Assembly (NCBI RefSeq): GCF_021462225.1
Contig: NC_061805.1
Location: 47,781,360 to 47,845,359, forward strand
Source of the DNA: Girardinichthys multiradiatus
Lineage: Eukaryota; Chordata; Actinopteri; Cyprinodontiformes; Goodeidae
Direction: 5' to 3'
Length of the DNA stretch: 64,000 nucleotides
Shown here one piece after another: positions 10,857 to 24,100 of this stretch; the stretch's first letter is position 1; each line of letters starts with the position of its first letter. The translations under genes and the position numbers were made by a program. The notes under the pieces were generated by a model. The model worked only from the letters and a program-made list of their open reading frames with translations, made no database searches and was not told the DNA's origin.

Positions 10857-13800
10857 CTCAGCTGATTGTTTGGATGCTGCAATGGATGCTTCTCTTAGCT
10901 TTTGGCTCTTAACTCATAGCTTCCTGTCCTCTACAGGCTGCGCTTTTTAGCAGAGAGCTAGAATTTATGCTAAAACTCTGCAAATATTGTAGCAATGACT
11001 TAATAATAATGTTACTTGGTAACATGCAGCACAAAGTGGACACTCTGCCTGCGCTGTGGAAGTTTCACTCACCTCGGCATGCTGAATGCTTGAAGTGAGT
11101 GAAACGGCAGGGGGGTTGGCCCTTTCTTCAGACTAATTCAGCTGATAATGGGGGGTTTTCACATGACATCGTGGTCATCTTGGGTACCAGCTGCAGCCTG
11201 TTTTCGTTGTTTTAGCGTGATCTGTGTAGCAAAACTCTGGAACATTCAATTTAACTACTGGTAAAAATTGCTTAATTGTGTGCTGTGCTGTGCATGGTGG
11301 TCAAGACCAGTGTTCATTCTATCGTCTGCCAGCCGTGATAGAAAATCAGTGTGAGAAAACAAAAACACAGTGGTACACAACAGTAATACAAAAAAACAGT
11401 GGTACATGTTGACTACTGTGGCTGAATCGGATATCCAGGCCAGATTTGGATGGCTTGAACCTCACTCATGCCAGAGTGTGCTGTGTGCATTTTGTGACGG
11501 GTAAATAAATAAAGTTCTCCTACATTTACTGTAATAATATTCTGGAACGTAGGCTGCCAAGATTGTGAGCTGATCAGTGGATTCTGAGCACTGAGCAGCA
11601 CTTAGCACTGCCACTCAGCGCTGTGACCTACTTCACGCCTTGACCAGCTAGATGTAGTCCGCAATTTACCTTTACTGTTATGCTGTAAATATCATAGTAA
11701 TATAAGTATTATGTAATTATCCTATAAAAGGCAATATTGAACTTATTATGAATTTTTGCCTATTTTGTGGCTAAGAAAAAGCAGTTGTGCAGCCAATCGT
11801 CCGGATTTGCGCTAAATAAAACCAACATATGGATCCACCTTGTTTATGGCCGCAATTTTCTTGAGGTACATGGCCTTACCTGGAGGCTGCAACGACTCTA
11901 GATACTTATTCATGGTCGAAAAAATATGCAATGTTGGGAAAAGCGTGAAGCGATACGGAGACACCCAAGATGGTGGACTGGCGACTTCAGTGCTGTCAAT
12001 GAAAACCTCCCATTATTTGACCTCATGGGGACACTCAGACTGTTTATGAGTGCCCTTCCCGATGCCAACATTTGTGACAAGAAAGGAAAAAAAGACTGCA
12101 GCTCGACTGTGTTATATTTCCTGTTTGTTTTTTTACTTTCCAAATTTAAATAATCAAATATCCATTATGTGCACCTCAACGTATAGCAAAGCTACCAAGC
12201 AGTGCAGTTTACAAGTGCTGCCTCTTCAGGCCTGTCTCTCGTTATATGACTTTAATGTCAACTCCTTATTTTAATCTCCATCTGCTTCGGGCAGGGTTAT
12301 AACCTTCCTTTGAAAGCCTAGACTTGTATTGCTGGCCTTGTTTTAGTTCCTTATCTCCAACAGGCAGGGCTGCAGGTTAGTAAGAGCCGAATGGTGCAGT
12401 ATATTGCTTCCAGACACCCGCTGTATTGTAAATGTCAAATCCTGCGCCTTTCAGGTCTTCTCTGCTTTGATTTCCACTGTGTGGAAAATGTGTTTGAGGC
12501 TAACACAGCCTCCATCCTCTCTCTAGTTATTTTCTGATGAAATCTTTAAGCAAGCTAAAGAGCCCAAAAAATGCTCAAAGCACTTATGTGACAGAACTGA
12601 CTCACAACATGATTACAATATCTGTATTTGTTGTTCCTTTCATTTCTGGCGGTTTGTCTTATGCTCCCAGACTAAACACAGTTAAGTGATGCTTAAAACC
12701 TAATTTGTGTCCAGGGGAATCAGTTCCGACATGGTGATTGTTTGCTCTCTATGATTCAATTCATCGAGATTGCTTTGTAAAACAAAAAGGTCCATATGGA
12801 CCGATGTTCTGCACAGCAGCAAATAGCCATTGTTAAAATGTGTAGCAGTTTGGGTTCATGTGGAGGGCAGTGCAGAAGGTTGGGTAAAATTACTTTCTAA
12901 AATCCTTAGTTTTGAGTAGTGTTGTTACTATCACAGATGCCACATCTGTGCAAGGCAGCTGTCTGATGTTCTCATGATGTTGCTCTCTATGTTCCTGTGT
13001 GGCAGCATCTAAAGGAACGAGAAAACATTCATCAGAAAAGTATTCAAACATGGCAGGGTTTACAGCCCTGAGTCGTTGAGTCAACTGGGTGATCCGTCTA
13101 AAAAATTATGGGGCACTGAAATTATTTTGTTCCCCTTGCGAGAATAGTATTGCATATTATAGACAACTTACTGGTCTAAGGAAACTTACTGGTCAGAGAT
13201 TAGAAATTGTCCTTCCAATCTTAATAATTGATAAGTAAATCACTGATTGATCAGCGGTGATCAAAGCGCATGATGTTGGAAAAATATTTTGGCTTAAAGG
13301 ACAAATTATGCAATATATTATCAAAATACCTTAATCACTCCGTTTCGGAAAATGTGCATAAAGAAGACCTAAATGTCTGCAAAGATGACCTAAGCACTGT
13401 ATGTTTGGCTGGCTCCACTGAGTCAAGATTTTTCTAGAATTCAGAGAAGTAACTGAAAAAGAAATCTTTAAATTTCTGATGTTTCTGGTCTCAACATCCA
13501 CGGAGTCTTCTCCTGGCTAGAAAAACTGGTTCCAGAGGTATATTAACCCCTTCCCATCTGAATTTATTCAGTCATATAAAGAAAAGGATTTTTGCGGGTT
13601 TGCTGTTGGTGATCGTCATTTTGCATATAGCACATACAATGGATAAAAATCTTGGAGTGTGGTATACCGTAATCACTTTGAGGCAAGTTTGCGACAACTG
13701 GCTTAAACGGGGTTGAATTCATGATGGTCTAGAACCAGCTACCTCTTAAATCCATGGCTTGTTGGATAAACTGGAGGTTTAAGGGTGGCAATGGCTCTTT

Positions 13801-14017
13801 AGACTTAAAATTAAGAAGGAAGTGTCAAAACAATTTTGTTTTCTAACATAGCAACAACATCAGAAAGGCAAATCAGGTTCACTCCTTCACAAGAAGTCAA
13901 ACCTGAAAAGCTGCCAGATCACCTGAAATATGTGGATTAAATCCTTTACCGTTTTCCCTGTATGTAGCAAGAAATGCAACAAGAAATGTTCATAAAATGG
14001 GGTTACACCATATTACA
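10857..14017. other. Non-coding, no recognised feature
   Basis: About 3.2 kb with no supportable gene. A short inverted repeat (GTTTCACTCAC at 11062 and its complement at 11095) is present. The 64-codon minus frame near 12890-13084 resembles no family I recognise. Confidence 0.5.
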
Positions 14018-14019
14018 TA

Positions 14020-15636
14020 CAGTGCCCTGCGAAAGTACTCGGCCCCCTTGAACTGGTCAACCTCTTGCCACATTTCAGGCTTCAAACATAAAGATATAAA
14101 ATTCAATTTTTTTTGTGAAGAACCAGCAACAAGTGGGACACAATCGTGAAGTGGAATTAAATTTATTGGATCTGTCAAACTTTTTTAACAAATAAAAAAC
14201 TGAAAAGTGGGGCGTGCAATATTATTCGGCCCTTTACTTTCAGTGCAGCAAACTCACTCCAGAAGTTCAGTGAGGATCTCTGAATGATCCAATGTTGTCC
14301 CAAATGACTGATGATGATAAATAGAATCCACCTGTGTGTAATCAAGTCTCCGTATAAATGCACCTGCTCTGTGATAGTCTCAGGGTTCTGTTCAAAGCGC
14401 AGAGAGCATCATGAAGACCAAGGAACACACCAGGCAGGTCCGAGATACTGTTGTGGAGACGTTTAAAGCCAGATTTGGATACAAAAAGATTTCCCAAGCT
14501 TTAAACATCCCAAGGAGCACTGTGCAAGCAATCATATTGAAATGGAAGGAGTATCAGACCACTGCAAATCTACCAAGACCTGGCCGTCCCTCTAAACTTC
14601 ATCTCGAACAAGGAGAAGACTGATCAGAGAAGCAGCCAAGAGGCCCATGATCACTCTGGATGAACTGCAGAGATCTACAGCTGAGGTGGGAGAGTCTGTC
14701 CATAGGACAACAATCAGTCATACACTGCACAAATCTGGCCTTTATGGAAGAGTGGCAAGAAGAAAGCCATTTCTCAAAGATATCCATAAAAAGTCTCGTT
14801 TAAAGTTTGCCACAAGCCACCTGGAGACACACCAAACCTGTGGAAGAAGGTGCTCTGGTCAGATGAAACCAAAATCGAACTGTTTGGCCACAATGCAAAA
14901 CGATATGTTTGACGTAAAAGCAACACAGCTCATCACCCTGAACACACCATCCCCACTGTCAAACATGGTGGTGGCAGCATCATGGTTTGGGACTGCTTAT
15001 TGTCAGCAGATGGTCAAAATTGATGGGAAGATGGATGGGGCCAAATACAGGACCATTCTGGAAGAAAACCTGTTGGAGTCTGCAAGAGACTTGAGACTGA
15101 GATGGAGATTTATCTTCCAACGCGACAATGATCCAAAACATAAAGCCAAATCTACAATGGAATGGTTCACAAATAAATGTATCCAGGTGTTGGAATGGCC
15201 AAGTCAAAGTCCAGACCTGAATCCAATCGAGAATCTGTGAAAAGAGCTGAAGACTGCTGTTCACGAACGCTCTCCATCCAACCTCACTGAGCTCCAGCTG
15301 TTTTGCAAGGAAGAAAGGGCAAGAATTTCAGTCTCTCGATGTGCAAAACTGATAGAGACAAACCCCTAGAGACTTGCAGCTGTAATTGCAGCAAAGGGTG
15401 GCGCTACAAAGTATTAACGCAAGGGGGCTGAATAATATTGCACGCGCCACATTTCAGTTTTTTATTTGTTAAAAAGGTTTGACACATCCAATAAATTTTA
15501 TTCCACTTCATAATTGTGTCCCACTTGTTGTTGATTCTTCACAAAAAATTTGAATTTTATATCTTTATATTTGAAGCCTGAAATGTGGCAAGAGGTTGAA
15601 AAGTTCAAGGGGGCCGAATACTTTAGCAAGGCACTG
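14020..15636 (+). mobile_element. Tc1-like transposon, family A, full-length but inactive
   Basis: The termini CAGTGCCCTGCGAAAGTA and (inverted) CAGTGCCTTGCTAAAGTA are flanked by TA dinucleotides (14018-14019, 15637-15638), the Tc1/mariner target. Inverted repeats extend for roughly 200 bp, including a CTTGCCACATTTCAGGCTTC block at both ends. Length is 1617 bp. It carries one broken transposase gene. An internally deleted sister copy is at 58395-59564. Confidence 0.93.
14411..15415 (+). pseudogene. Tc1-like transposase (family A), broken
   Basis: Starts [18 protein letters not shown] with the paired helix-turn-helix DNA-binding region ([20 protein letters not shown]) and a GRPSKL hook. The frame shifts near 14600-14640 and resumes at [20 protein letters not shown]. 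There is further disruption near 14830-14860, where the expected start of the catalytic domain runs out of frame. [11 protein letters not shown] (second catalytic Asp) and [10 protein letters not shown] follow, then a TGA at 15238 where Trp is expected. Weak similarity continues to about 15415 (AAKGGATKY). The breaks rule out a functional enzyme. Confidence 0.9.
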
Positions 15637-15638
15637 TA

Positions 15639-16624
15639 ATTCCTTTGCTGTCTGCAAAGGTCAAAAAGGAGTATAGAACCTGAATTACATATTTTCCAGG
15701 CCTGGCAAATAACAAAAATGAAGAATGGAAAAATGTTAGATTTAAAAAAAAAAAATCCTATCCAACTGTCTAGACGTGCCACCTATACATCTTTGTAATC
15801 CCATACTCTAGTAACCTGAGTGGGGATAGTTATAACAGTGGACTGTTAGAAAATGAAAGAAGAGTTGAACCTAGAAAAAAGGATTTCCACTCTCAGATAT
15901 TTCTACTGTTGTTTTATGGGGGAAAATGATTTTTACAGTTATAATAAGCAAGGTAATGAAAGCTGAAAAGGAAGCTTTCAGCTTTAGATTGATGAGCAGT
16001 TCTTATTAGCCTGTTTTTTCTGGTTTTATTATTGGCGGTTTCTCTACTGTATTTAGGTTCAACGCGTGCTCTAAGATCTCCTAGCAACCAGTTCAACTAG
16101 TCTGGAGAGAAGTTGGCAAGTTGAAGAAATAGCTGAATATATTGAATATCAACCATTTTCTGAGGAAGAGGAGCTCAAAATTAATACCAGCGATGTTTGT
16201 TTACCTGTTCCTATACTGTCAGAAGAAATAGACACTAAACTAAACATTATCTTCTAGGATCATCTCCCAATAATATAATTATTTTGGGGAGTAAATTAAC
16301 TTTGTAACACCTCTGCACCTGTCATAAACCACAAAAAGCGTGAAAACTTTTTTCATTTTAAAAACGCTTTCTATCGAAACATATTTGACTAACTGATACC
16401 TTGCCTTGCACACTATATTGTACTTTTATATATTGACATATTTAATGCAGACATATCACCTATGGGCCAGGAAGCAATTGTTTGTTTGTTTTTTGTTTTT
16501 TTTACATTTTGTGCAAATCTCAAGTTGATAACCAGCGTGGGAAATCTGTCATTTCAAAAAGATATCTGCAGTTGTTTAGTCGGTCCCATATGGTGATAGA
16601 AATTATGCTTTTTTACCATGTCAA
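15639..16624. other. Non-coding, no recognised feature
   Basis: AT-rich sequence between the Tc1 copy and a MITE fragment. No gene or RNA is supported. Confidence 0.5.
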
Positions 16625-16625
16625 C

Positions 16626-16758
16626 AATGTTGGCCATCCATCCATTGCCTGTACCCACTGCCTAAATAATATTGGTAAATATCTGTTAACGGCCAAAACA
16701 GCAACGTTAATATCAGATATCGGTATTGGCCCATATTTTCATAGCGGTGCATCCCTAG
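16626..16758 (-). repeat. Fragment of a GGGATGCACCG-type DNA transposon (hAT-like)
   Basis: Ends with GGTGCATCCCTAG after a run of alternating ATCAGATATCGGTATTGG. The reverse complement CTAGGGATGCACC matches the terminus of the fragment at 30114. Only one end is visible. Confidence 0.5.
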
Positions 16759-16889
16759 TTTAATGAATGCCATGAACACTAGTGGCTGAATCAATGTCTT
16801 CTCTAGTTTGAAATGTGAACTGCTGCTGGCCCGGACTTTTAAAGTAAAATATTCTTGTCAGTGTTTCCTTTATTCATCTCACACAATAG

Positions 16890-17092
16890 TTTTTTTTTTT
16901 TTTTTTTGCGGGACTAGAGGTCTTTATTTTTTAATTTTTCTGACGGTAAGTAGCCAGGAAAGAGGGCAAAGAGAGAGGGAGCCATTCGGCAAAGGTCCCT
17001 GGGTCCGGGAAACAAACCTGGGACAGCCGCATCGAGGACTATAGCCTCTGCACATGGTTGTGCGCTTAACCCCTACACCACCAACGCTGCGC
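16890..17092 (-). repeat. tRNA-derived SINE
   Basis: On the minus strand the sequence begins TGGTGTAGGGGTTAAGCG (A box) followed by GGTTTGTTTCC, a degenerate B box, and ends in poly-A (poly-T at 16890-16908 on +). It shares the promoter and tail layout of the remnant at 8107-8233. Confidence 0.65.
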
Positions 17093-17332
17093 CCTCACTC
17101 ATATTGTACCAGACAAATTGATCCCTGCTTTGATCGCTCTAATCAGTGGTTCCATAAAGGGCTGTACTCTTAACCAGATCTGCTTTTTCAGCTTCAGGCA
17201 ATAGTATAACTAGTTTAAAATGGTGTTCAAAATTATTTTTGGCACATTCTCCTTTGCAAGTCCACAGTTCACAAGAATTTGGGTTAAATAGTCAATAATT
17301 ATAATTTCTATATTGACCTAAATAATTCAGAT

Positions 17333-17642
17333 TAGGTCTGCACTATATTAAAAAGTCGTGCGATGGCGATAATAATGGTAAATATTGCCGTGATGATATC
17401 AGTTGTCTTCTCTCTTTCTCATCTGTGCTTCCATCACTCTTTTATACACTGTCATTTGTCTCCGATGTGAGTATCTGCTGCCATAGATGGATTGTTTAAC
17501 TTGATAAATATGACATTAGTTTGCAAAATGCAAGTTCATAACACCTGGAATATATTAGCCAACAGCTAGCAGTGTTTTGCATTGTGAATATTGCACACAC
17601 TGCTATTGTGATGATGATATATTTGCGATGTATTCAGTCCTA
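17333..17642. mobile_element. hAT-type MITE just upstream of wdfy3 exon 1
   Basis: Begins TAGGTCTGCACTATATTAAA and ends with CAGTCCTA; the inverted ends share TAGG-CTG. Flanks are ATTCAGAT (17325-17332) and ATTCATAT (17643-17650), 7 of 8 identical, as expected of an aged hAT duplication. The interior alternates GATGATAT-type motifs and is non-coding. Confidence 0.7.
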
Positions 17643-17976
17643 ATTCATATTCTGTTTTTAATAGCATAACCAGGCCCAGTTAAGAATAAAGTCAACTTTA
17701 GTAAAAATGCACCCAAGCTTGGAGCTGCTGCTGCTCCTTTGCATGTATTTCCATATGAATAGAAGTGAGATTTGCTGAAAGCAGCAATTTGTGACATGTG
17801 TTGGTGTAATCTATCAAGCACTAGCTAGCTTTGCAATAGCAGGACCTTTTATTGCTGTGTTGGAGTGAAAATCTGTTTTTCTGTAACGTTGACATCTTAT
17901 TTAAACCAATCCACATCTGTATTGAGTAACGTGATGTGAGACATTTAACCTTCATTATGCATTTCATTTCCCGTAG

Positions 17977-18187
17977 GGCTGCCTTTGCCCTGACAAAGCC
18001 GCTCAAGATGAACATGGTGAAAAGAATCATGGGGCGGCCGCGGCAGGAGGAGTGCAGCCCGCAGGACAACGCGCTCGGCCTGATGCACCTGCGACGCCTC
18101 TTCTCCGAGCTGTGCCACCCTCCTCGTCACATGACCCAGAAGGAGCAGGAGGAGAAGCTCTACATGATGCTTCCTGTATTTAACAGG
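17977..18187 (+). CDS. wdfy3: wdfy3 coding exon 1 (residues 1-60), with 31 nt of 5' leader
   Basis: The acceptor is a pyrimidine-rich tract ending cccgtag at 17976. Translation starts at ATG 18008, giving [15 protein letters not shown], the recognised WDFY3 start. The exon contains [15 protein letters not shown] and ends VFNR at donor GTAAGT (18188). Because an acceptor precedes the ATG, at least one upstream exon must exist. The 30 nt between acceptor and ATG stay open in the coding frame ([10 protein letters not shown]), so an N-terminal extension cannot be excluded from sequence alone. The exon is far more GC-rich than its flanks. Confidence 0.95.
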
Positions 18188-21100
18188 GTAAGTCATGTTC
18201 ATGGTGGAGCTCCAAGAGGCCCGAACTGAGGTGGATCAATACTGATCGTCTCTGTTACGTTTGTGCTGTGAAAGAAGAGCAGTCAGAACATGTTCCTGTG
18301 TCCACCAGGCATCATGAGCGGATAAGAAAAAATAAATAACACTACTGTGATTTGTTTTCCACTTTAATTATGGAAGTAAAATAGTCTCATTAGAATCAGA
18401 CATTTTTTAGTCATTGAATTTATAACACAGAATTTTTATCCTGTGCAATTATGTATGTGAATTTCTTTTTTTGTACCAGCAAAAATTCACCTGCAGAAAT
18501 TCGCCTGAAAAAATTCACCTGCAAGAATTCGCCTGCAAATGTGTTGACCTTCTGGTGACTCAAGCCAAAGCAGTCAGCACTCGATCAAGTCGAGCGTCTT
18601 TTAGCCAATCAGATTACGCTTATCTGATCACGTGACACACCCTTGCCTTGGGCAGAGGCGAGTCTCTTCACAGTTTGCTGGGTAGTGGCTTAATGCGGAT
18701 CAGTGATGAGATTCAAATGGGTATTAATTACCTGGTGATTTGTAATGATATATTTTTAGCAGACAAATCTCATCACTGATCCTCATTAAGCCACTATCCA
18801 GCAAACTTTGAAGAGACTGTGAACTAGGAAACCTCAACAGCATTTAGCTAGTACCCACATAGCAACAGAGATCTGGCCTAGTTCTGGAAGATCTGGAGAA
18901 CCTGATCTTGGCCACTAAAGGGGTTCATTCTTTGGGGTGTTGGCAGAGTGTAACTGCATTGTTCGGGCCAGAACCAGACCAAATCTCTGTGGGTATCTAG
19001 TTTTTACCTATTATTTAACCATGCTAACCATATAAAGCTTAAAATTAAAGGTGTTTCATTTTGAAAAGTGATTTTGAATCAGAATGCATCTGTTGCCTTT
19101 TATGTGTCAGGAATTCACTCATGGTATGCTAATAATATACAGGTCCTTCTCAAAAAATTAGCATATTGTGATAAAGTTCATTATTTTCTATAATGTCATG
19201 ATGAAAATTTAACATTCATATATTTTAGATTCATTGCGCACTAACTGAAATATTTCAGGTCTTTTATTGTCTTAATACGGATGATTTTGGCAAACAGCTC
19301 ATGAAAACCCAAAATTCCTATCTCACAAAATTAGCATATTTCATCCGACCAATAAAAGAAAAGTGTTTTTAATACAAAAAACGTCAACCTTCAAATAATC
19401 ATGTACAGTTATGCACTCAATACTTGGTCGGGAATCCTTTTGCAGAAATGACTGCTTCAATGCGGCGTGGCATGGAGGCAATCAGCCTGTGGCACTGCTG
19501 AGGTCTTATGGAGGCCCAGGATGCTTCGATAGCGGCCTTTAGCTCATCCAGAGTGTTGGGTCTTGAGTCTCTCTAAAACACAGTGGACCAACACCAACAG
19601 CTGACAAGGCACCCCAGACCATCACTGACTGTGGGTACTTGACACCGGACTTCTGGCATTTTGGCATTTCCTTCTCCCCAGTCTTCCTCCAGACTCTGGC
19701 ACCTTGATTTCCGAATGACATGCAGAATTTGCTTTCATCCAAAAAAAGTACTTTGGACCACTGAGCAACAGTCCAGTGCTGCTTCTCTGTAGCCCAGGTT
19801 TGGGGAATGCGGCACCTGTAGCCCATTTCCTGCACACGCCTGTGCACGGTGGCTCTGGATGTTTCTACTCCAGACTCAGTCCACTGCTTCCGCAGGTCCC
19901 CCAAGTTCTGGAATCGGCCCTTCTCCACAATCTTCCTCAGGGTCCGGTCACCTCTTCTCGTTGTGCAGCGTTTTCTGCCACACTTTTTCCTTCCCACAGA
20001 CTTCCCACTGAGGTGCCTTGATACAGCACTCTGGGAACAGCCTATCCGTTCAGAAATTTCTTTCTGTGTCTTACCCTCTTGCTTGAGGGTGTCAATAGTG
20101 GCCTTCTGGACAGCAGTCAGGTCGGCAGTCTTACCCATGATTGGGGTTTTGAGTGATGAACCAGGCTGGGAGTTTTAAAGGCCTCAGGAATCTTTTGCAG
20201 GTGTTTAGAGTTAACTTGTTGATTCAGACGATTAGGTTCATACCTCGTTTAGAGACCCTTTTAATGATATGCTAATTTTGTGAGATAGGAATTTTGGGTT
20301 TTCATGAGCTGTATGCCAAAATCATCCGTATTAAGACAATAAAAGACCTGAAATATTTCAGTTAGTGTGCAATGAATCTAAAATATATGAATGTTAAATT
20401 TTCATCATGACATTATGGAAAATAATGAACTTTATCACAATATGCTAATATTTTGAGAAGGACCTTTATTCAGGCTACTGCATAAACTCTTGCTGCAGGA
20501 GATGCTTATGGCTGACGGATTATAGTTCTTAAAATGTTAAAGGTCAGTGTTGGAAGCACAGTGTTGTCATCTCCATATTCAACCATAATATTAATTTTCT
20601 TTTGATTGTGTAGCCCTGGCTTGTTGTATTTAAGCATTTTAGTTCTAAATGTTTATTCTTACATCAGAAATACAGTTAATGCTGTGTTATTGCCTAAAGT
20701 AACTTAATTGTACATTTTATTTAATAAAAACACAACATCAGATCCCCTTGTCTAGGATAATTGAATAAACTGATAATTTTGCTAAAGAGAAAATATTTGT
20801 TTATTTTTCTATAAGTATTTTTACTGTAAAACAGCAAAAGCCACAGCCACCAACCCCAGAACAGAGATCTATTGGTAACCATACTTAACCCTTGTGTGGT
20901 GTTCATATTGTTTTTCCTCAGCCAATGTTTCTGGGTCTAGTGGACCTGTTGCATTTTGTGATTTTTAATGCCTCACAATCAAACATTTATTTAAAATCAT
21001 GATATGAGTTGGAACAAATTTACAATTAATATACATTAATTGTATAATTTTTCCTTCAGTAAATAATGAAAATGGGTCCCACAGACACGAACACCATACA

Positions 21101-24100
21101 AGGGTTAAAATGATTCTTTCTCAGACTGAGGCTCAGATATGACCGGCTGCTTGGCTTAACTTTCTATTTACATTAAAGAAAGTTCAAACACAGTTCAGAT
21201 GTTACACTGTGATCCTCTGCTGAAGGAAAGTAGATAACCAAACCCCCAGGCATGATGTCAGGGTGCAGAAATAACATTATAAGAAAGCGGAAAAAACTCA
21301 CTAAATCCCAGATTTAGATGTGCATGACCTGCACACAGGATCAAATTATAGCACAGCATATCTCTTAAAATGAAGATTTGAAAGATGTGTCAGGAGGAGC
21401 ACAGATCTTATTAAACATGTCACTTTGATTCTGAACGGAGCAAATAATGTATTTAAGACTGACACCTGACATGATCTCTGAAAGCCACTGAACATGGGTG
21501 GGCGGGGCAGTGGTCTGCCATTTAAATAATACAGCAAGCCGGGCCAAAAAAGAACTAAAGAACCGCACCCGGTGCATTGCAGTATTATGTTTAGTATTAT
21601 GTTTATCTTTCTTGCCCGCTGTACCAAAGTGAGCCTGAAGGGGTTTAAAAATGCCCCTCATGAATTTGTCCTGTTTAGTGGAATCATGTTAGCTTTTCCA
21701 ACTCTCCTTCATGCTACAGCTCTAAAATGATCTTCCATTTTTGTTTTGCAGCCTTGCTGCAGGCAGCTTGGTTTAGTGTTTTTATTAGACTGAAGAGCAT
21801 CACCAATTCTCCCTTGAGTATCCAGCGTTGACAGTGATTCACTCACTGGTGGCAGAATTAATGTCAGAATTCAGAAACAGTCCCTGAGCAGCAGGACTCT
21901 CCAGGCCCAGTTGCCTGTCAGATATACTGGAGAAATAAACACACGAGTCTTTGTTCAATCAGCTGAAGTGCGTCGTTAAGCCTTCCATGAAATGTCAGAG
22001 AAATAAAACAAGCGAGCCACCTTCATGTTTCCTAACACCTATTTGGTATGTTCCTTAGGCTGTAATTGTGAGGAATTTAAAAAGCTAAGCAAATGGTCAC
22101 TTTCTGTGAATTATCTATGGTCAGGTGATTAGAAACTATCATGTTCTGTAAACGTAAGTATTAAACAAAGTCTGATCTGTTTGCTTTAGGTGTTTGGGAA
22201 TGCTCCACCCAGCGGCATGATGGAAAAGTTTTCCGACCTGCTGCAGTTCACCACCCAGGTGTCACGACTCATGGTGACCGAGATCAGACGCAGAGCCTCG
22301 AACAAATCCACAGGTGAGCTCTCAGACCCCTTGCTTTAACATAAACTTTGCCATTATGGATGACTTTTTCTTTTCTTGTTTGTGTGTGTTTCTACTCAAC
22401 ACGATGGTTGTACAGTTTTTCTATATACAGGTGCAGTGTAGGTTTAAGCTGTGCCATGATTCGGGAGCTTTTCTCTAACATCAGCGGCTGCATTTTAGTT
22501 TAGCTTCCTCACAGCAAGCCTGAACTAGACACAGAAACACACACAGTCCATTTCTCTGTTGTCAAGCAGAGAACATCTCTGACTTCTCCAGCTGGTCCTT
22601 AGACTGAGCTAGTAGTTGAGTCATGATGTCACATGAGTCAGCAGCTCTCTGTATTCATCTGATCGTTTTCTCTTTGGTCTAAGCAATGAGCTGCTAGAGT
22701 CTGGCTGCTGTTGTGGGCTTGATTTTAGCTTTCATTGGTTATTAAGAAACTTCCAAAAGCCAAGGTGACATGGTATTTTATACCTTCTGAGGAGACACAC
22801 CTAGAGGTCTCTGCTGTGCTCTTTCCCACGTCACGTCCAACATAATGATTTCCGTATTTATTCATTGTTCCGGCAGCCATCTGCTTGCAACAGTGTGCCA
22901 TCACCGTCCATCTGTTTAACCACACGATCGTGTGCTTCCTCCTGCAGAAGCCGCCAGTCGAGCCATAGTCCAGTTCCTGGAGGTGAACCAGAGTGAGGAT
23001 GCAAGTCGTGGCTGGATGCTTCTGACCACCATCAACCTGCTGGCTTCCTCTGGACAGGTCGGTAAAGAGACCACGGAGCTGTTTAGTTTAACAAAGTATA
23101 TTTGAACTTGTGTGTACACTGCCTTCCAAAGTATTAACACCCCTTGAACCACAAACTCCGACGTATTTCAGTAAGATTTTATGTGATTGACCACTGTCCC
23201 ACTGTCTGGCATTAAATGAGGCTAAGCTGTTACTGTTTTAGGTCAGTTAGGGTCACTAAACATATTTGCATTGGCTAAATACCAGAATAATGACAGAGTT
23301 TTATAAACATGTTATTTATCACTTTCTTCAAAGTCAGAAGTTTACATACAGTAGATTACTCTGCATTTTAAACGATGTGGGAGAGCCCAGTTGACGAAGC
23401 TTCTGATTGGTTAATCTCAGGCATCACATTTATAAAGGCACATTACCACTGTCATGGCAGTTTGGGAAACTGCAATGACAAACAAAAACAGCCACAGTAA
23501 TGTTTGGCTCATGTGTTTGGATATATTACAGTAGGTATTATGTTTTAAAAAGAATGTCTCTTGCAGGACAGAGAAAGATTTATACTATCATGTCTGTTTA
23601 TCGACACAGAATAAGCAAAAATAACTTTGTAAACCAATACTTTATTTGTTTATGCAGATTATTTTTAACTCTGCTGCTTATTCACACTGATTTTCATAAA
23701 ACACTGTTTAAAGTCATTCTGCTCCTGTTTTTCTTTTTTATATCATCCTTTAGTGACATCATAAATGGAGTTTGGTTTTTAAGCAATTATAATTAACAGC
23801 AGGAGAATATACAGTGTCTTCAAATGGCACAGTCTTGAAACATTTTTTACATTTCTCAGGTTACAACCACAGACTTGAATGTATTTATTGGGATTTTGTG
23901 GTGACGGACCATCACACAGTAGCACATAATTGTAAAGCAGAAGGAAAATGATACATGTTTTTATTTTTACAGCTGCTAGTCTTTGTGTTTTTACTCGTTC
24001 TTTACAAATAGTTCAACCTCAGTCCCGTTGGATGCCCTGTTTCCCCGTCTCTGCTGAAGAAAAGCATTCCCACAGCATGATGGTGCCTCTACCATGTCAC

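Noticed and set aside
11047..11110. Hairpin (GTTTCACTCAC and complement, with CTGCC/GGCAG outside) as a microRNA precursor
   Set aside because: The 11-bp stem is short, the loop is 22 nt, and the outer pairs are separated by a large one-sided bulge; it does not look like a pre-miRNA.
11840..12143. Overlapping 69-77 codon frames as a small gene
   Set aside because: No recognisable family and no splice or conservation evidence.
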